This document shows, piece by piece, positions 50,417 through 59,293 of a stretch of 64,000 nucleotides of DNA (the first letter of the stretch is position 1; the number at the start of each line of letters is the position of its first letter). Origin of the DNA: JAMXLJ01 sp036558745 (GTDB lineage: Bacteria; Actinomycetota; Acidimicrobiia; IMCC26256; JAMXLJ01); the NCBI GenBank assembly GCA_036558745.1, contig DATBEZ010000012.1:1-64000 (forward strand), given 5' to 3'. The notes beneath the pieces are model-generated. The model did not search any database. It was not told the origin of the DNA and was given only the letters and a program-made list of their open reading frames with translations. The position numbers and the translations under genes were made by a program.

Positions 50417-51625
50417 CTACCCGTCCTGCTTCCGTGCGCGGCGCCGCTCGTACGCGTCCACGGTCGCGAACGCCAGCGGGTTCAGGCTGATCGAGACGAG
50501 CGCTCCCGCGAGGATCAGGCTGCGGCCCTCGTCGGAGAGCAGTCCCAGTGAGCGCCCCATCTCGGCGAGGATGAACGAGAATTCGCCGATCTGGGCCAGC
50601 CCGGCGGCAACCGTCGACGCGACGTGTCGTGTCGCTCCGAGCGCTCGCGCGACCCCGGCTCCGACCGCGGCCTTGCCGAGGATCACCACGGCGGCGACGA
50701 CCGCGACACGGGGGGCGTTGTGGACCAGGTACGACGGCGAGACCAGCATGCCGACCGAGACGAAGAAGAGCACGGCGAAGGCTTCCCGCAGCGGCAGCGC
50801 TTCCTCCGCAGCGGCGTGACTGACACTCGACTGGTTCACGACGATGCCGGCAAGGAACGCCCCGAGCGCGACCGACACGTCGAAGAGCTCGGCCGCCGCG
50901 TACGCGATGCCGAGCGCGGTCGCGAGCGTCGCGACGATGAACAGCTCGCGCGGCATCGAACGCTTGATCCAGTCGAGCGCCGGCGGTATGACACGGATGC
51001 CGACCACCAGCATGAGCACGACGAACCCGACCGTCTTGGCGACCGTGGTGCCGAGGTCGAGTGCGAGGTTGCCCGACTCGCTCCCGGGCGCATGTCCGCC
51101 GAGCGCGTCTGCGAGAGCGGGAAGCAGCACCAGCACGAACACGGTCACGAGGTCCTCGACGACGAGCCACCCGACCGCGGTGTGACCGGCTTCGGACTCG
51201 AGGTCCTCGCGTTGGGTCAACGTGCGCAGCAGGACGACCGTGCTGGCGACCGAGAGAGCCAGCCCGAACACCAGCGCGGCGCCGAACGACCAGCCCCACC
51301 AATTCGCGATCGCGAGACCGAGCCCGGTCGTCGTGGCGATCTGGACGAGCGCGCCCGGGACCGCGATCCTCCGCACCGCGAGGAGATCCTCGATCGAGAA
51401 GTGGATCCCGACGCCGAACATCAGGAGGATCACGCCGATGTCGGCCAGCTCGGTGGCGACCTTGGTGTCGGCGACGAGGCCGGGGGTCGAGGGACCGATC
51501 GCCATCCCGGCGAGCAGGTAGCCGACGATCGGCGGGAGCCGGAGACGTTGCGCGACGACACCGCCGACGAGTGCGGCCGACAGGCCGAGGGCGAGCGTCG
51601 CGATGAGGTTGGCGTCGTGGGGCAC
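50417..51625 (-). CDS. Cation:proton antiporter, CPA2/Kef type
   Basis: A 402-residue antiporter with about 12 helices: RLRLPPIVGYLLAGMAIGPS, ADIGVILLMFGVGIHFSIED, the ion-binding region GWLVVEDLVTVFVLVLLPAL (conserved aspartate) and ALGAFLAGIVVNQSS. It resembles YbaL/KefB but lacks the C-terminal TrkA-N domain. GTG 51625 is the best start. It would exchange potassium or sodium for protons, useful for pH or stress adaptation. The flavin oxidoreductase ends 14 bases upstream. Confidence 0.9.
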   Translation of the reverse strand: MPHDANLIATLALGLSAALVGGVVAQRLRLPPIVGYLLAGMAIGPSTPGLVADTKVATELADIGVILLMFGVGIHFSIEDLLAVRRIAVPGALVQIATTTGLGLAIANWWGWSFGAALVFGLALSVASTVVLLRTLTQREDLESEAGHTAVGWLVVEDLVTVFVLVLLPALADALGGHAPGSESGNLALDLGTTVAKTVGFVVLMLVVGIRVIPPALDWIKRSMPRELFIVATLATALGIAYAAAELFDVSVALGAFLAGIVVNQSSVSHAAAEEALPLREAFAVLFFVSVGMLVSPSYLVHNAPRVAVVAAVVILGKAAVGAGVARALGATRHVASTVAAGLAQIGEFSFILAEMGRSLGLLSDEGRSLILAGALVSISLNPLAFATVDAYERRRARKQDG

Positions 51626-51639
51626 GGGTCCGTGCGCCG

Positions 51640-53016
51640 TCAGGTTGCAGTGGCGCTCGAGACGGTCGAGACGGTCGAGCGGCGCGCCGTCGCGAGCTCG
51701 TTCCGAAGCGCCTTCAGGGCGGTTGCGAAGATCTCCGAGAAGCTCGGGAACGGTTGGATCGTGTCGCGCAGCACATCGAGCGGAACTCGCGCGCGGACGG
51801 CCAGCGTCGCCTGCTGCAGCCACTCTCCGGCTTCGGGGCCGAGCGCGTACGCGCCGGTGAGTCGCTCACCGTCGCTCAGCAGCGTCAGGAACCCGTTGGA
51901 GTCGGCGTAGGCGCGCGTGTAGGTGGCGGTCCGGGACACCTCGGACACGGGCGCGGTCGCGTGGAACGGCGCGTCGACGGCCCCGACCGCGGCCGCCTGG
52001 GGGTCGGTGAAGACGACACGCGGGACGGCCTCGTAGTTCGTGGTGCGCGACTCGCCGAGGATGTTGGAGGCCACGACCTCACCCTGGTACTCGCCCATGT
52101 AGGTGAGCGGCCACACGCCGGTCACGTCGCCGATGGCCCAGAGTCGTTCGCCGGCGCGCATGTGAGCATCCGTCTGGATGCCGCGCGGGTTCTCCTCGAC
52201 GCTGACCGTCTCGAGGCCCAGTCCGGTGACGCGCGGCCGGCGACCCGTCGCGACGAGCAGGCGATCGCCACGGAGCGCCCGGCCGTCGTCCAGCTCGAGC
52301 ACGAAGTCGCTGCCGTCGCGCCGTGCTCCTGTGGCGCGCGCACCGACCAGCACCTCGATGTCGTCGCCGCGCAGAGCCTCGCCGAGCGCTTCGCCCAACG
52401 GCGCGGGCTCGCGGGGGAGGAGGTGCTCGGCCGCCTCGACGAGCGTCACGTCGGCACCAAGACGATGGATCGCCTGGGCCAGCTCGACGCCGGCCGCCCC
52501 GCCGCCGAGCACGACGAGTCGATCCGGAACCGCCTTCAGACTCGTCGCGTCGTGCGTGCCCCACAGACCGTCGAGCTCCCGCAGGCCGGGCACTGGTGGC
52601 ACCGTCGCATCCGAGCCGGTCGCGACCACCACGTTGTCGGCCGTGTAGCGCGCGCCGTCGACCTCGACCGCGCCCGGTCCTACGAGTCGAGCGGTTCCGC
52701 GCAGCAGTGTGATGCCCTTCCCGTCCAACCAGCGTTCCTGACCCGCGTCGGAGTAGTTCGACACCATGAAGTCGCGCCACGCGAGTGCGGCGTCGACGTC
52801 GACCTGCGCGCTCGCGGCCGCGTCCCGCGCGGCATGGACGGCCTCGCCCGGGCGGAGCAGCGTCTTCGACGGGATGCAGGCGTAGTACGAGCACTCGCCT
52901 CCGACGAGGTTGCGTTCGACGAGCGCGACACGGAGCCCGCCTTCTGCGAGCGCGCCGGCACAGTGCTCTCCGGGCGCGCCCCCGCCGATCACGATGACGT
53001 CGTAGTCGGTGCTCAT
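51640..53016 (-). CDS. Flavin disulfide reductase (Lpd/MerA family) lacking the catalytic His
   Basis: A 458-residue pyridine-nucleotide disulfide oxidoreductase: FAD motif DVIVIGGGAPGEHCAGAL, redox disulfide C42/C47 in GGECSYYACIPSK, NAD(P) motif VVLGGGAAGVELAQA, and FAD-binding LWAIGDVTG. At the C-terminal dimer interface the usual H-P-T-x-S-E is FPSFSE: Phe423 replaces the active-site histidine while Glu428 remains. It is therefore unlikely to be a lipoamide dehydrogenase; quinone or metal reduction is possible. ATG 53016 follows GGGAGG. The tail has a short tandem repeat (GAGACGGTC twice). Confidence 0.88.
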   Translation of the reverse strand: MSTDYDVIVIGGGAPGEHCAGALAEGGLRVALVERNLVGGECSYYACIPSKTLLRPGEAVHAARDAAASAQVDVDAALAWRDFMVSNYSDAGQERWLDGKGITLLRGTARLVGPGAVEVDGARYTADNVVVATGSDATVPPVPGLRELDGLWGTHDATSLKAVPDRLVVLGGGAAGVELAQAIHRLGADVTLVEAAEHLLPREPAPLGEALGEALRGDDIEVLVGARATGARRDGSDFVLELDDGRALRGDRLLVATGRRPRVTGLGLETVSVEENPRGIQTDAHMRAGERLWAIGDVTGVWPLTYMGEYQGEVVASNILGESRTTNYEAVPRVVFTDPQAAAVGAVDAPFHATAPVSEVSRTATYTRAYADSNGFLTLLSDGERLTGAYALGPEAGEWLQQATLAVRARVPLDVLRDTIQPFPSFSEIFATALKALRNELATARRSTVSTVSSATAT

Positions 53017-53170
53017 TTCGGGACCTCCCGTTGCTCGCTCATGCCAGCCTCGTCGAAGTCGGCTCCGTCGTCGAGCGTCGCGCTTCGAGCTGCGAGCGAC
53101 GTGTCGCCCCCTTGGAGCGCCTGGTCGAACACACGACCGCCCTGGTCGTCACCCGCAGGTGGGGGTCCAT
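53013..53170 (-). other. Possible small frameshifted ORF between luxR and the flavoprotein
   Basis: Minus-strand ATG 53170 reads MDPHLRVTTRAVV; shifting frame at about 53130 continues FDQALQGGDTSLAARSATLD, DGADFDEAGMSEQREVPK to a TGA at 53013 that overlaps the flavoprotein ATG. The second part has protein-like composition and would be coupled to the reductase. In the unshifted frame the product is Arg/Ser/Thr nonsense. It may be a decayed small gene or chance. Confidence 0.3.
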
Positions 53171-53172
53171 GG

Positions 53173-55944
53173 TCACGTCGACGCGCCGTCGCGCGTCCCC
53201 GCGGGAAGCACCTCGTGGAGGCCCTTCCGGGACGTGATGCCGAGCTTCGTGAAGACCTTGCGCAGATGCCACTCGACGGTCCGGGCGCTGATGTACAGCT
53301 CGGCGCCGATCTCCGGGTTCGTGCGCCCGTCGCGGGCCAGTCGCGCGATGTGAGCCTCTTGCGGCGTCAGATCGTCGCGGGTGTCTTCCCGTCGTCTGCG
53401 CACCTTCTCGCCGGTGGCGAGGAGCTCCCGGCGCGCACGATCGGCGAACGCCTCCATGCCGATGAGGGTGAGCATGTCATGCGCCGTGTGCAGCTGCTCG
53501 CGTGCATCGGCGCGGCGATTCCGGCGGCGCAGCCACTCGCCGTACAGCAGGTGTGCCCGCGCGAGCTCGGTGCGCAGCCGTGTCCGGCCCAACCGCTCGA
53601 TGGCGTCGCGATACGAGCGTTCGGCTGTGTTGCCCGTGCTCAACAGCGCCCGCGCGCGGGCCTCGACGCCCAGGGCCCAATCGTTCCCCACGGGCGCGGT
53701 CGACTCCATCAGACGCTCGAGGGCCCCGGCGCCCAGCTCGGACCTGCCGCATCGGACGCTCGCCTCGATCAGCTCGGAGAGCGACCAGGCAGAGAGGAAC
53801 AGCTCGGGCGCGTCGCCGCTCGCGTGTCGCGCGGCCGAGAGCGCGTCCTCGTACCGGCCGAGACCGTTGAACAGGATCGCGGAGACCCAGTGGGCGTACT
53901 GGACGCCGATTCCCTGGCCGATCGCGCTCGCGTCCTCGCGGGCCGAGTGAATCAGTGCCGACGCCTCGCCTTCGCGCCCCCGCAGGGCGGCGAGCAGCAT
54001 CGCGCCGTAGGGCGCGATGCGCGAGGAGGTCGCTTCGGTGACCGCGTGCGCCTCCGCGATCGCAGCGGCCGCCGCGTCGAAGTCACCCCACCATGCAACG
54101 AGCACCGCGGACGCGGTCAAGTCGATGGGGAGCCGCGCGAGCGCGCCGGCGTCGCGCGCGGACTGCACCTGCCGGCTGTTGATCGCGTGCCAGCTGTCGT
54201 CGTCCCAGAGGACGTTGCAGGGAACGGTCGTCAGCCAGCCCCAACGGAAGTTCGCTTCCTCGGCGATCTCCGCCGCGGCGTACACGCCGGCCGTGCGCTC
54301 GAGCAGAGGCGCCGCGGCGGTCCGTCCCTCGGTGGTGAGCACGGCCAGGCCTTCGAGCAGGAGATCACACGGACGGGCCGCGCCGGTCGGCGGCGCCGCC
54401 GATCTCGCGGCGCGCGAGACGTCGAGGAGATTGCCGGCCGTGGCGAGTGACCCGGCGAACAACGCCGCGGCCCACGCGTCGAGGTAGGTCTCGCGTGCGA
54501 GATCACCGTCATGAGCCTCGAGCATCTTGGCCGCCTCGAGGAGCAGGGGCGGTGCGTCGTTCCCGGCACCGGACGCGAAGGCGATCTGTCCGCGCAGGAG
54601 TTGCACGCGCGCACCCTGGAGCTCGTCGAGCGGTCCGGCTTGTGCCGCGGACAGCAGCGCCAGCGCCGCGTCGAACGCGCCGGCATGCAGATGGGTCTGC
54701 GCCGCAGCGAGCGCGCGATCTGCCCGGCGCGTGGGGTCACGCGTCAAGGCGGCCGAGCGCTCGAGGAACGCCGCCGCGGCGGCGAGGCCTCCCCGTGCCT
54801 GCGCCCGGCCGGCCGACCGCTCGAGCTCGGCTGCGACCTCCTCGTCGGGTCCAGGTGCCGCGGCGGCGAGGTGCCAGGCGCGACGGTCGGGGTCGACCGA
54901 CGCGTCGGTCGCGCCGGCGAGCGCGAGGTGGACCGCGCGGCGGTCGGGCCCCGCGGCGAAGCGATAGACCGCCGATCTGACCAACGGATGGCGGAACCGG
55001 ACCTGCGTGCCGATCTCCAACAACTGCTCGCGCTCGGCCGCCGCGGCCGCGTCGCGTTCGATGCCGAGGACCTGCGCGGCGTGCCAGAGCAGGAAGACGT
55101 CGCCGGTCGGCTCGGCCGCTGCCAGCAGCACGAGCCGTCGTGCGGTCTCGGGAAGCGTGGCGAGACGACGGAGATAGTGCTGCTCGATCTGCCCCGGGAG
55201 ATTCCGTCCGCTCGGGAGCGCGAAGCCGCCTGCGAGCTCGACCGCGGTCATCCCTCGCGGCAGCTCGACCAGTGCCAACGGGTTGCCGCGGGTCTCGGCC
55301 ACGATCCGGTCGCGAACGAGATCGTCGAGGCGGCCCGGATAGACCGCTCCGAGCAGCGCGCGCGCATCCTCCTCGGCGAGACCGCGCAGAACCAGCTCGC
55401 GGAGGCCCGTCAGCTCGCGCGTGCGTGCCGGCGCGCGAACGGCGAACACGATTGCGATCGGTTCCGCCAACAGGCGTCGTCCGACGAAACCCAGCACGAC
55501 GCTCGACGCGCGGTCGAGCCACTGCGCGTCGTCGACGAGACAGAGCAGCGGTCGTTGGGCGGCGGCCTCCGCCAGCAGGCCGAGCGTGGCCAACGCGACG
55601 AGGAAGCGGTCGGGTGGGTCGCCGGCCGACAGTCCGAACGCGACGCGCAGCGCCTCCTGCTGGGGTTCGGGGAGTGCGCCGAGCCCGGAAAGCATCGGCG
55701 CGCACAGCTGATGCAGCCCCGCGTAGGGCAGTTCCATCTCGGACTCGACGCCCGCGAGCTGTGCGACCCGAAATCCCGATGCTTGCCGAGCGCAATAGCG
55801 CAGGAGCGCGGTCTTGCCGATACCGGGCTCACCACGGAGGACGAGGACGGCGCTCGCGCCGGTGCGTGCGTCGTCGAGCAACCGGTCCAGCGCGTGACGC
55901 TCGCTGATCCGGCCGCGGAACCCGGGCACGCGTGCCGCCGCCAT
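53173..55944 (-). CDS. Large ATP-binding LuxR-family regulator (LAL)
   Basis: A 923-residue LAL regulator. ATG 55944. N-terminal AAA/NTPase: Walker A LVLRGEPGIGKTALLRYCAR (about residues 34-53), Walker B RPLLCLVDDAQWLD; a long TPR-like helical middle; C-terminal LuxR HTH: LTPQEAHIARLARDGRTNPE, IGAELYISARTVEWHLRKVF, TKLGITSRKGL. Such proteins activate nearby metabolic or antibiotic genes upon ligand binding. The ligand and target are unknown; neighbours are the flavoprotein downstream and the broken SDR across a 106-base divergent region. Confidence 0.93.
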   Translation of the reverse strand: MAAARVPGFRGRISERHALDRLLDDARTGASAVLVLRGEPGIGKTALLRYCARQASGFRVAQLAGVESEMELPYAGLHQLCAPMLSGLGALPEPQQEALRVAFGLSAGDPPDRFLVALATLGLLAEAAAQRPLLCLVDDAQWLDRASSVVLGFVGRRLLAEPIAIVFAVRAPARTRELTGLRELVLRGLAEEDARALLGAVYPGRLDDLVRDRIVAETRGNPLALVELPRGMTAVELAGGFALPSGRNLPGQIEQHYLRRLATLPETARRLVLLAAAEPTGDVFLLWHAAQVLGIERDAAAAAEREQLLEIGTQVRFRHPLVRSAVYRFAAGPDRRAVHLALAGATDASVDPDRRAWHLAAAAPGPDEEVAAELERSAGRAQARGGLAAAAAFLERSAALTRDPTRRADRALAAAQTHLHAGAFDAALALLSAAQAGPLDELQGARVQLLRGQIAFASGAGNDAPPLLLEAAKMLEAHDGDLARETYLDAWAAALFAGSLATAGNLLDVSRAARSAAPPTGAARPCDLLLEGLAVLTTEGRTAAAPLLERTAGVYAAAEIAEEANFRWGWLTTVPCNVLWDDDSWHAINSRQVQSARDAGALARLPIDLTASAVLVAWWGDFDAAAAAIAEAHAVTEATSSRIAPYGAMLLAALRGREGEASALIHSAREDASAIGQGIGVQYAHWVSAILFNGLGRYEDALSAARHASGDAPELFLSAWSLSELIEASVRCGRSELGAGALERLMESTAPVGNDWALGVEARARALLSTGNTAERSYRDAIERLGRTRLRTELARAHLLYGEWLRRRNRRADAREQLHTAHDMLTLIGMEAFADRARRELLATGEKVRRRREDTRDDLTPQEAHIARLARDGRTNPEIGAELYISARTVEWHLRKVFTKLGITSRKGLHEVLPAGTRDGAST

Positions 55945-56050
55945 CCGTCTGCGGAGCCTAATGACCAGGGCGCCGACCCGGGATGGCGACCGGTGCGATG
56001 ACGCGGGATCAATGCGACGGTGACGGCATGGTGACGCGCGGAACCGCGCG

Positions 56051-56602
56051 ATGAGCACCGAGCGCGTCGCGATCGTCACGGGTGGGTCGTGCGGGATCGG
56101 TCGGGAGATCACCCGCCGCCTCACCCTCCAGGGTTACGCGGTCGTCGTTGCCTACCGGATGAACCAAGCCGCGGCCGAGGCGGCGGTCGATGAGGTTCTC
56201 GCGGCGAATGGGATCGCGCTCGCGGTTCGCGCGGATGTCACCGACGACGTTGACGTGGATCGATTGTTCCTCGAGACCGTCGAGGCCTTCGGCCGTGTCG
56301 ACCTCGTGGTCGACGCGGTCCGGCAGCCGGCGGGCTGTTCGCTCGACACGCTTCGAGCGATGAGCTGCGCGTTCGCTCGCGTGCTCGACCGGCGTGACGT
56401 CAACGTCGACACGGTCGAGCACCGGGCCGGCGGTGCGGTCGCAGCCGTCGCCGACGAGGTGGCCTCGCTCGCAGGTCGCGGCGGTCGGGCGCTCGGCGGT
56501 CATCTCATCGAGGTCCGTGCCCGGGCAGGACCAGGGACTTCTACGGGCGCGATGGCCCCGAGCCGCGCGCGACGGTCGCACGGAACGAACCTACGGAGGT
56601 GA
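56051..56602 (+). pseudogene. SDR-family protein with the catalytic middle missing
   Basis: The 183-codon frame is open, but the protein is not whole. Residues 1-95 are a normal SDR start (VAIVTGGSCGIGREITRRLT; FGRVDLVVDAVRQPAG). From about residue 108 it matches an SDR end: FARVLDRRDVNVDTV, AVAAVADEVASLAGRGGRAL, GGHLIEV. The segment that should carry the catalytic Ser and YxxxK (about 60-70 residues) is absent, so it must be inactive as a dehydrogenase. An in-frame internal deletion explains this. The last ~25 residues are low-complexity. Confidence 0.7.
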
Positions 56603-56604
56603 CG

Positions 56605-57075
56605 ATGAGCAGCACCGACGTCAGCACCGGGGCGCCGACGCCCCTCCCGGCGACCTCGGAGATGTGGCTTGAGGTCGTGGTCGTACCGATCTCCGACGTC
56701 GAGCGGGCCCGAGCCTTCTACGCGACCACGCTGGGTTGGCGGCTCGACGCGAACCTCCAGGGCGGTGGCCGCTGGGTCGTGCAGCTCACCCCGCCCGGCT
56801 CTGCGTGCTCCATCTGGGTCGGCGAAGGGATCACCTCGGCCGCCCCGGGCTCGAGCCAGGGGATGATCCTCGCCGTCAACGACGTCGTGGCCACACGTGA
56901 CGCGCTCATCGCGCGCGGCGTCGACGTGAGCGACGTGTTCCACCGCGACGAGACGGGGCCGGTGCCGGGCCCCGACCCCGAGGGTCGGTCGTACTCGACG
57001 TTCGCGTCGTTCAGCGATCCCGACGGGAACACCTGGCTGCTCCAGGAGATCAGGACGCGACTGCCCGGCCGGTAG
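56605..57075 (+). CDS. VOC-superfamily protein
   Basis: A 156-residue glyoxalase/dioxygenase-fold protein: MWLEVVVVPISDVERARAFY and TTLGWRLDANLQGGGRWVVQ in the first half, GSSQGMILAVNDVVATRDAL and FASFSDPDGNTWLLQEI in the second. ATG 56605 has GGAGGTGACG upstream; GTG 56599 is an alternative. It is followed 29 bases downstream by a small protein commonly linked to such genes. Confidence 0.9.
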   Translation: MSSTDVSTGAPTPLPATSEMWLEVVVVPISDVERARAFYATTLGWRLDANLQGGGRWVVQLTPPGSACSIWVGEGITSAAPGSSQGMILAVNDVVATRDALIARGVDVSDVFHRDETGPVPGPDPEGRSYSTFASFSDPDGNTWLLQEIRTRLPGR

Positions 57076-57104
57076 GAGACAGCGGGCGAACGGGGAGGAC
57101 GCTC

Positions 57105-57305
57105 ATGGACGTCGCAGACCTGGCTCAGCTCCTGCGCGAGACCTCCGAGCACCACGGGGCGTTCGAGGCGCGCGCGCCGAAGCACGACTGGTGGGACTGG
57201 TACGCCCCGTACATGGACGCGCGCGAGCACGGGAGCACACCGGAGGAGGCAGCACGCGCCGCCGACCGTTACATGGAGGAAGTGCGACACGTCGTCGCGC
57301 GATGA
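57105..57305 (+). CDS. Small acidic protein linked to VOC (bleomycin-resistance-associated)
   Basis: A 66-residue protein, MDVADLAQLLRETSEHHGAF then PKHDWWDWYAPYMDAREHGS, TPEEAARAADRYMEEV. I recognise the helical motif E-H-H-G-x-(Y/F)-E...W-x-D-W-Y-A from small actinobacterial proteins annotated as bleomycin-resistance-like. ATG 57105 follows GGGGAGGAC. The function is unknown; it may be a partner of the VOC protein upstream. It ends 3 bases from the convergent methyltransferase gene. Confidence 0.8.
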   Translation: MDVADLAQLLRETSEHHGAFEARAPKHDWWDWYAPYMDAREHGSTPEEAARAADRYMEEVRHVVAR

Positions 57306-57308
57306 CGG

Positions 57309-58088
57309 TCAGCGGCGCCGAGCGGAGATCAAGACCGTCACGTAGTGCATCCGGAACGTGCCGCCGAAGCGGTCGATCGTCGCGCCGATCGCGTCGAACA
57401 AGTGCTGCTGCAGCTCCGGTGGGAGCGCGGTGTGGTCGCTGTGCGAGAGGAGCTCGTCGAGCCACTGGTCGCGCGAGTACGTCCGCACCCATGGGAACGA
57501 CCTCGTTCGAGGCTCGTCGAGCCCGTCGCACGCAGCCAGTGCTCGGGCGACCCCGCCGAAGTCGAGCGTGACCTTGCTCGCACCGTTGGTCGAGTAGCCG
57601 ACCGTCAGACCGGTGTCAGGCCGTAACGCGCGCGCGTACGTGTCGCGAAGTGCATCCGCGAGCGCGCCGGGATGGCGTCCGACGTTCCAGAACAGGCACA
57701 CGCGGCCGTCCGGCCGCAACAGGAACGCGATCTTGCGCGCGCTCACGTCCGGATCGAGCCAGTGCCACGCCTGCGCGCACGTCACCCGATCGAAGGTTCG
57801 CCCGGCCGGGTCCCAGGTCTCGAACGCGGCGACCTCGGTCGGGATGCCGTGGCGTTGCGCGATCGCAGCCATCCCCGGATTGAGGTCCACGCCGCGCACG
57901 TCCGCGCCCCGTCGGGCCATCGCTCGGGCGGCGATGCCCGTGCCGCACGCGACGTCGAGCACGGAGAGCCCGCCCGGCGACGGGCCCAAGACCTCGTCGA
58001 CGAGCTCGTCGGGATAGCCGGGCCGGGTTCGGTCGTAGCGCTCGGCCTCACGATCGAACAGCCGGGCGCGCGTTCGGTCCGGCACCAT
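57309..58088 (-). CDS. Class I SAM-dependent methyltransferase
   Basis: A 259-residue methyltransferase: FDREAERYDRTRPGYPDELV, motif I LSVLDVACGTGIAARAMARR, VRGVDLNPGM, TFDRVTCAQAWHWLDPD and LLRPDGRVCLFWNVGRHPG. ATG 58088. Same subtype as the genes at 34847 and 61197 (YD.YR.P start; HWxDP loop). Substrate unknown. Confidence 0.9.
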   Translation of the reverse strand: MVPDRTRARLFDREAERYDRTRPGYPDELVDEVLGPSPGGLSVLDVACGTGIAARAMARRGADVRGVDLNPGMAAIAQRHGIPTEVAAFETWDPAGRTFDRVTCAQAWHWLDPDVSARKIAFLLRPDGRVCLFWNVGRHPGALADALRDTYARALRPDTGLTVGYSTNGASKVTLDFGGVARALAACDGLDEPRTRSFPWVRTYSRDQWLDELLSHSDHTALPPELQQHLFDAIGATIDRFGGTFRMHYVTVLISARRR

Positions 58089-58287
58089 CGCATCCTTTCC
58101 TCACCGCCCTCATTGTGGGTCGGCCGGCATCGCTGGGTCGACGGCGCCGCTGGGGAAACGACCGGACCTGCGAATCCTGCTCGCCTTCGTGGCGACCGCG
58201 CTCTCGGTCAACCTCGATCGGCTCGAGGTCGCACGCGTCACACCCTCGTACCGAACACGTCGTGGGGAACGTCCGAGGGAGGCGGAC

Positions 58288-58555
58288 GCGACCGTCGGCA
58301 TCTTCTTCGGTGCTCGGCATTGCGATCGCCTCCAGCGGTCTGTCGCCCATCCGGCTGCTCTTCATCGCGTCGATCGCAGCCGGGATCGGGACACCCGTGA
58401 GCCTCGCGTCCCTGCTGCTCGTCGCGGGCGACCGCCATCTGATGGCGGGCCGTCCGATCGGCATCCGGCTCAGGGTCGCCGGCTGGGCGGTCACTGCGAT
58501 GGTCACCGCCGTGAGCGTCGTCTACCTCCTGCAGCTCGCGACCAGGAGCCTGTGA
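58288..58555 (+). pseudogene. NRAMP-like metal transporter, C-terminal stub
   Basis: About 80-88 residues: GIAIASSGLSPIRLLFIASI, AAGIGTPVSLASLLLVAGDR, HLMAGRPIG and AGWAVTAMVTAVSVVYLLQL. This is the last two to three helices of an NRAMP-type divalent-metal transporter (normally ~420 residues and 11 helices). Just before, TVGIFF in another frame adds a few residues, implying a 1-base loss near 58308. Nothing upstream in any frame continues the transporter. Confidence 0.6.
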
Positions 58556-58568
58556 CGGGACCACTGCG

Positions 58569-59258
58569 TCACCACGGGAGCGGTCGGCCGTCGCGGAAGA
58601 AGCCTCCCGTCGGACCGTCGTCGGGAAGGTCGACGGCCCACAACACGCTCGCGGCGCCCTCGGCGACCGGCCGGCCCCCCGGACCGCCCATGTCGGTGGC
58701 GATCCATCCGGGGCAGACGGCGTTGACGAGGAAGCCGCTCGCCGACAGCTCACCAGCGAGCAGGCGCGTGAGCGCGTTCAGCGCCGCCTTCGACACCGCG
58801 TACGCGGGTGTACCGCCCGTCATCTCGCTGATCGAGCCGCTCTCGCTGCTCACGTTGACGATTCGCGGATGCTCGCTGCGTCGCAGCAGGGGCAGGAACG
58901 CGAGCGTCACCCGCCACCCGCCGAGCAGGTTGGTCGCCAGCGCGTCCTCGACGACGGTCAGGTCCGCAGTGACCGTCTGCTGCCACGTGTCGTAGTCGAT
59001 GCCGGCGTCGTTGACGAGCACGTCCAGCGCGTCGACCTGCTCCGCCACGATGTGAACGGCGTCGTCGACGCTCGCTTCATCGGTCACGTCCAGACGCAGA
59101 CCGGTCGCGTCACCGCCGAGGGCCGCGACCGTCCGGTCGACGGCGTCGGGATCGCGGCCGGTGACGAACACGCGGTCGCCGCGTGCGAGCAGCTCGCTCG
59201 AGACCTCTCGTCCGAGCCCTCGCGTCGCGCCCGTCACGAGGATGCTCCTGGCCGTCAC
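58569..59258 (-). CDS. SDR-family NAD(P)-dependent oxidoreductase
   Basis: A 229-residue short-chain dehydrogenase: ILVTGATRGLGREVSSELLA, DVLVNDAGI, catalytic Ser in VNVSSESGSI, YAVSKAALNAL (Tyr-x3-Lys) and the end NAVCPGWIATDMGGPGG. All catalytic residues are intact, unlike the SDR wreck at 56.1 kb. GTG 59258; the longer open frame is spurious. Similar to carbonyl reductase-like SDRs; substrate unknown. Confidence 0.92.
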   Translation of the reverse strand: MTARSILVTGATRGLGREVSSELLARGDRVFVTGRDPDAVDRTVAALGGDATGLRLDVTDEASVDDAVHIVAEQVDALDVLVNDAGIDYDTWQQTVTADLTVVEDALATNLLGGWRVTLAFLPLLRRSEHPRIVNVSSESGSISEMTGGTPAYAVSKAALNALTRLLAGELSASGFLVNAVCPGWIATDMGGPGGRPVAEGAASVLWAVDLPDDGPTGGFFRDGRPLPW

Positions 59259-59293
59259 GACACCGCCCCGCTGGTGCGCCGCACACGACCACC

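Noticed and set aside
51754..54450. 898-codon plus-strand frame opposite the flavoprotein and LuxR regulator
   Set aside because: Antisense shadow of two well-supported genes.
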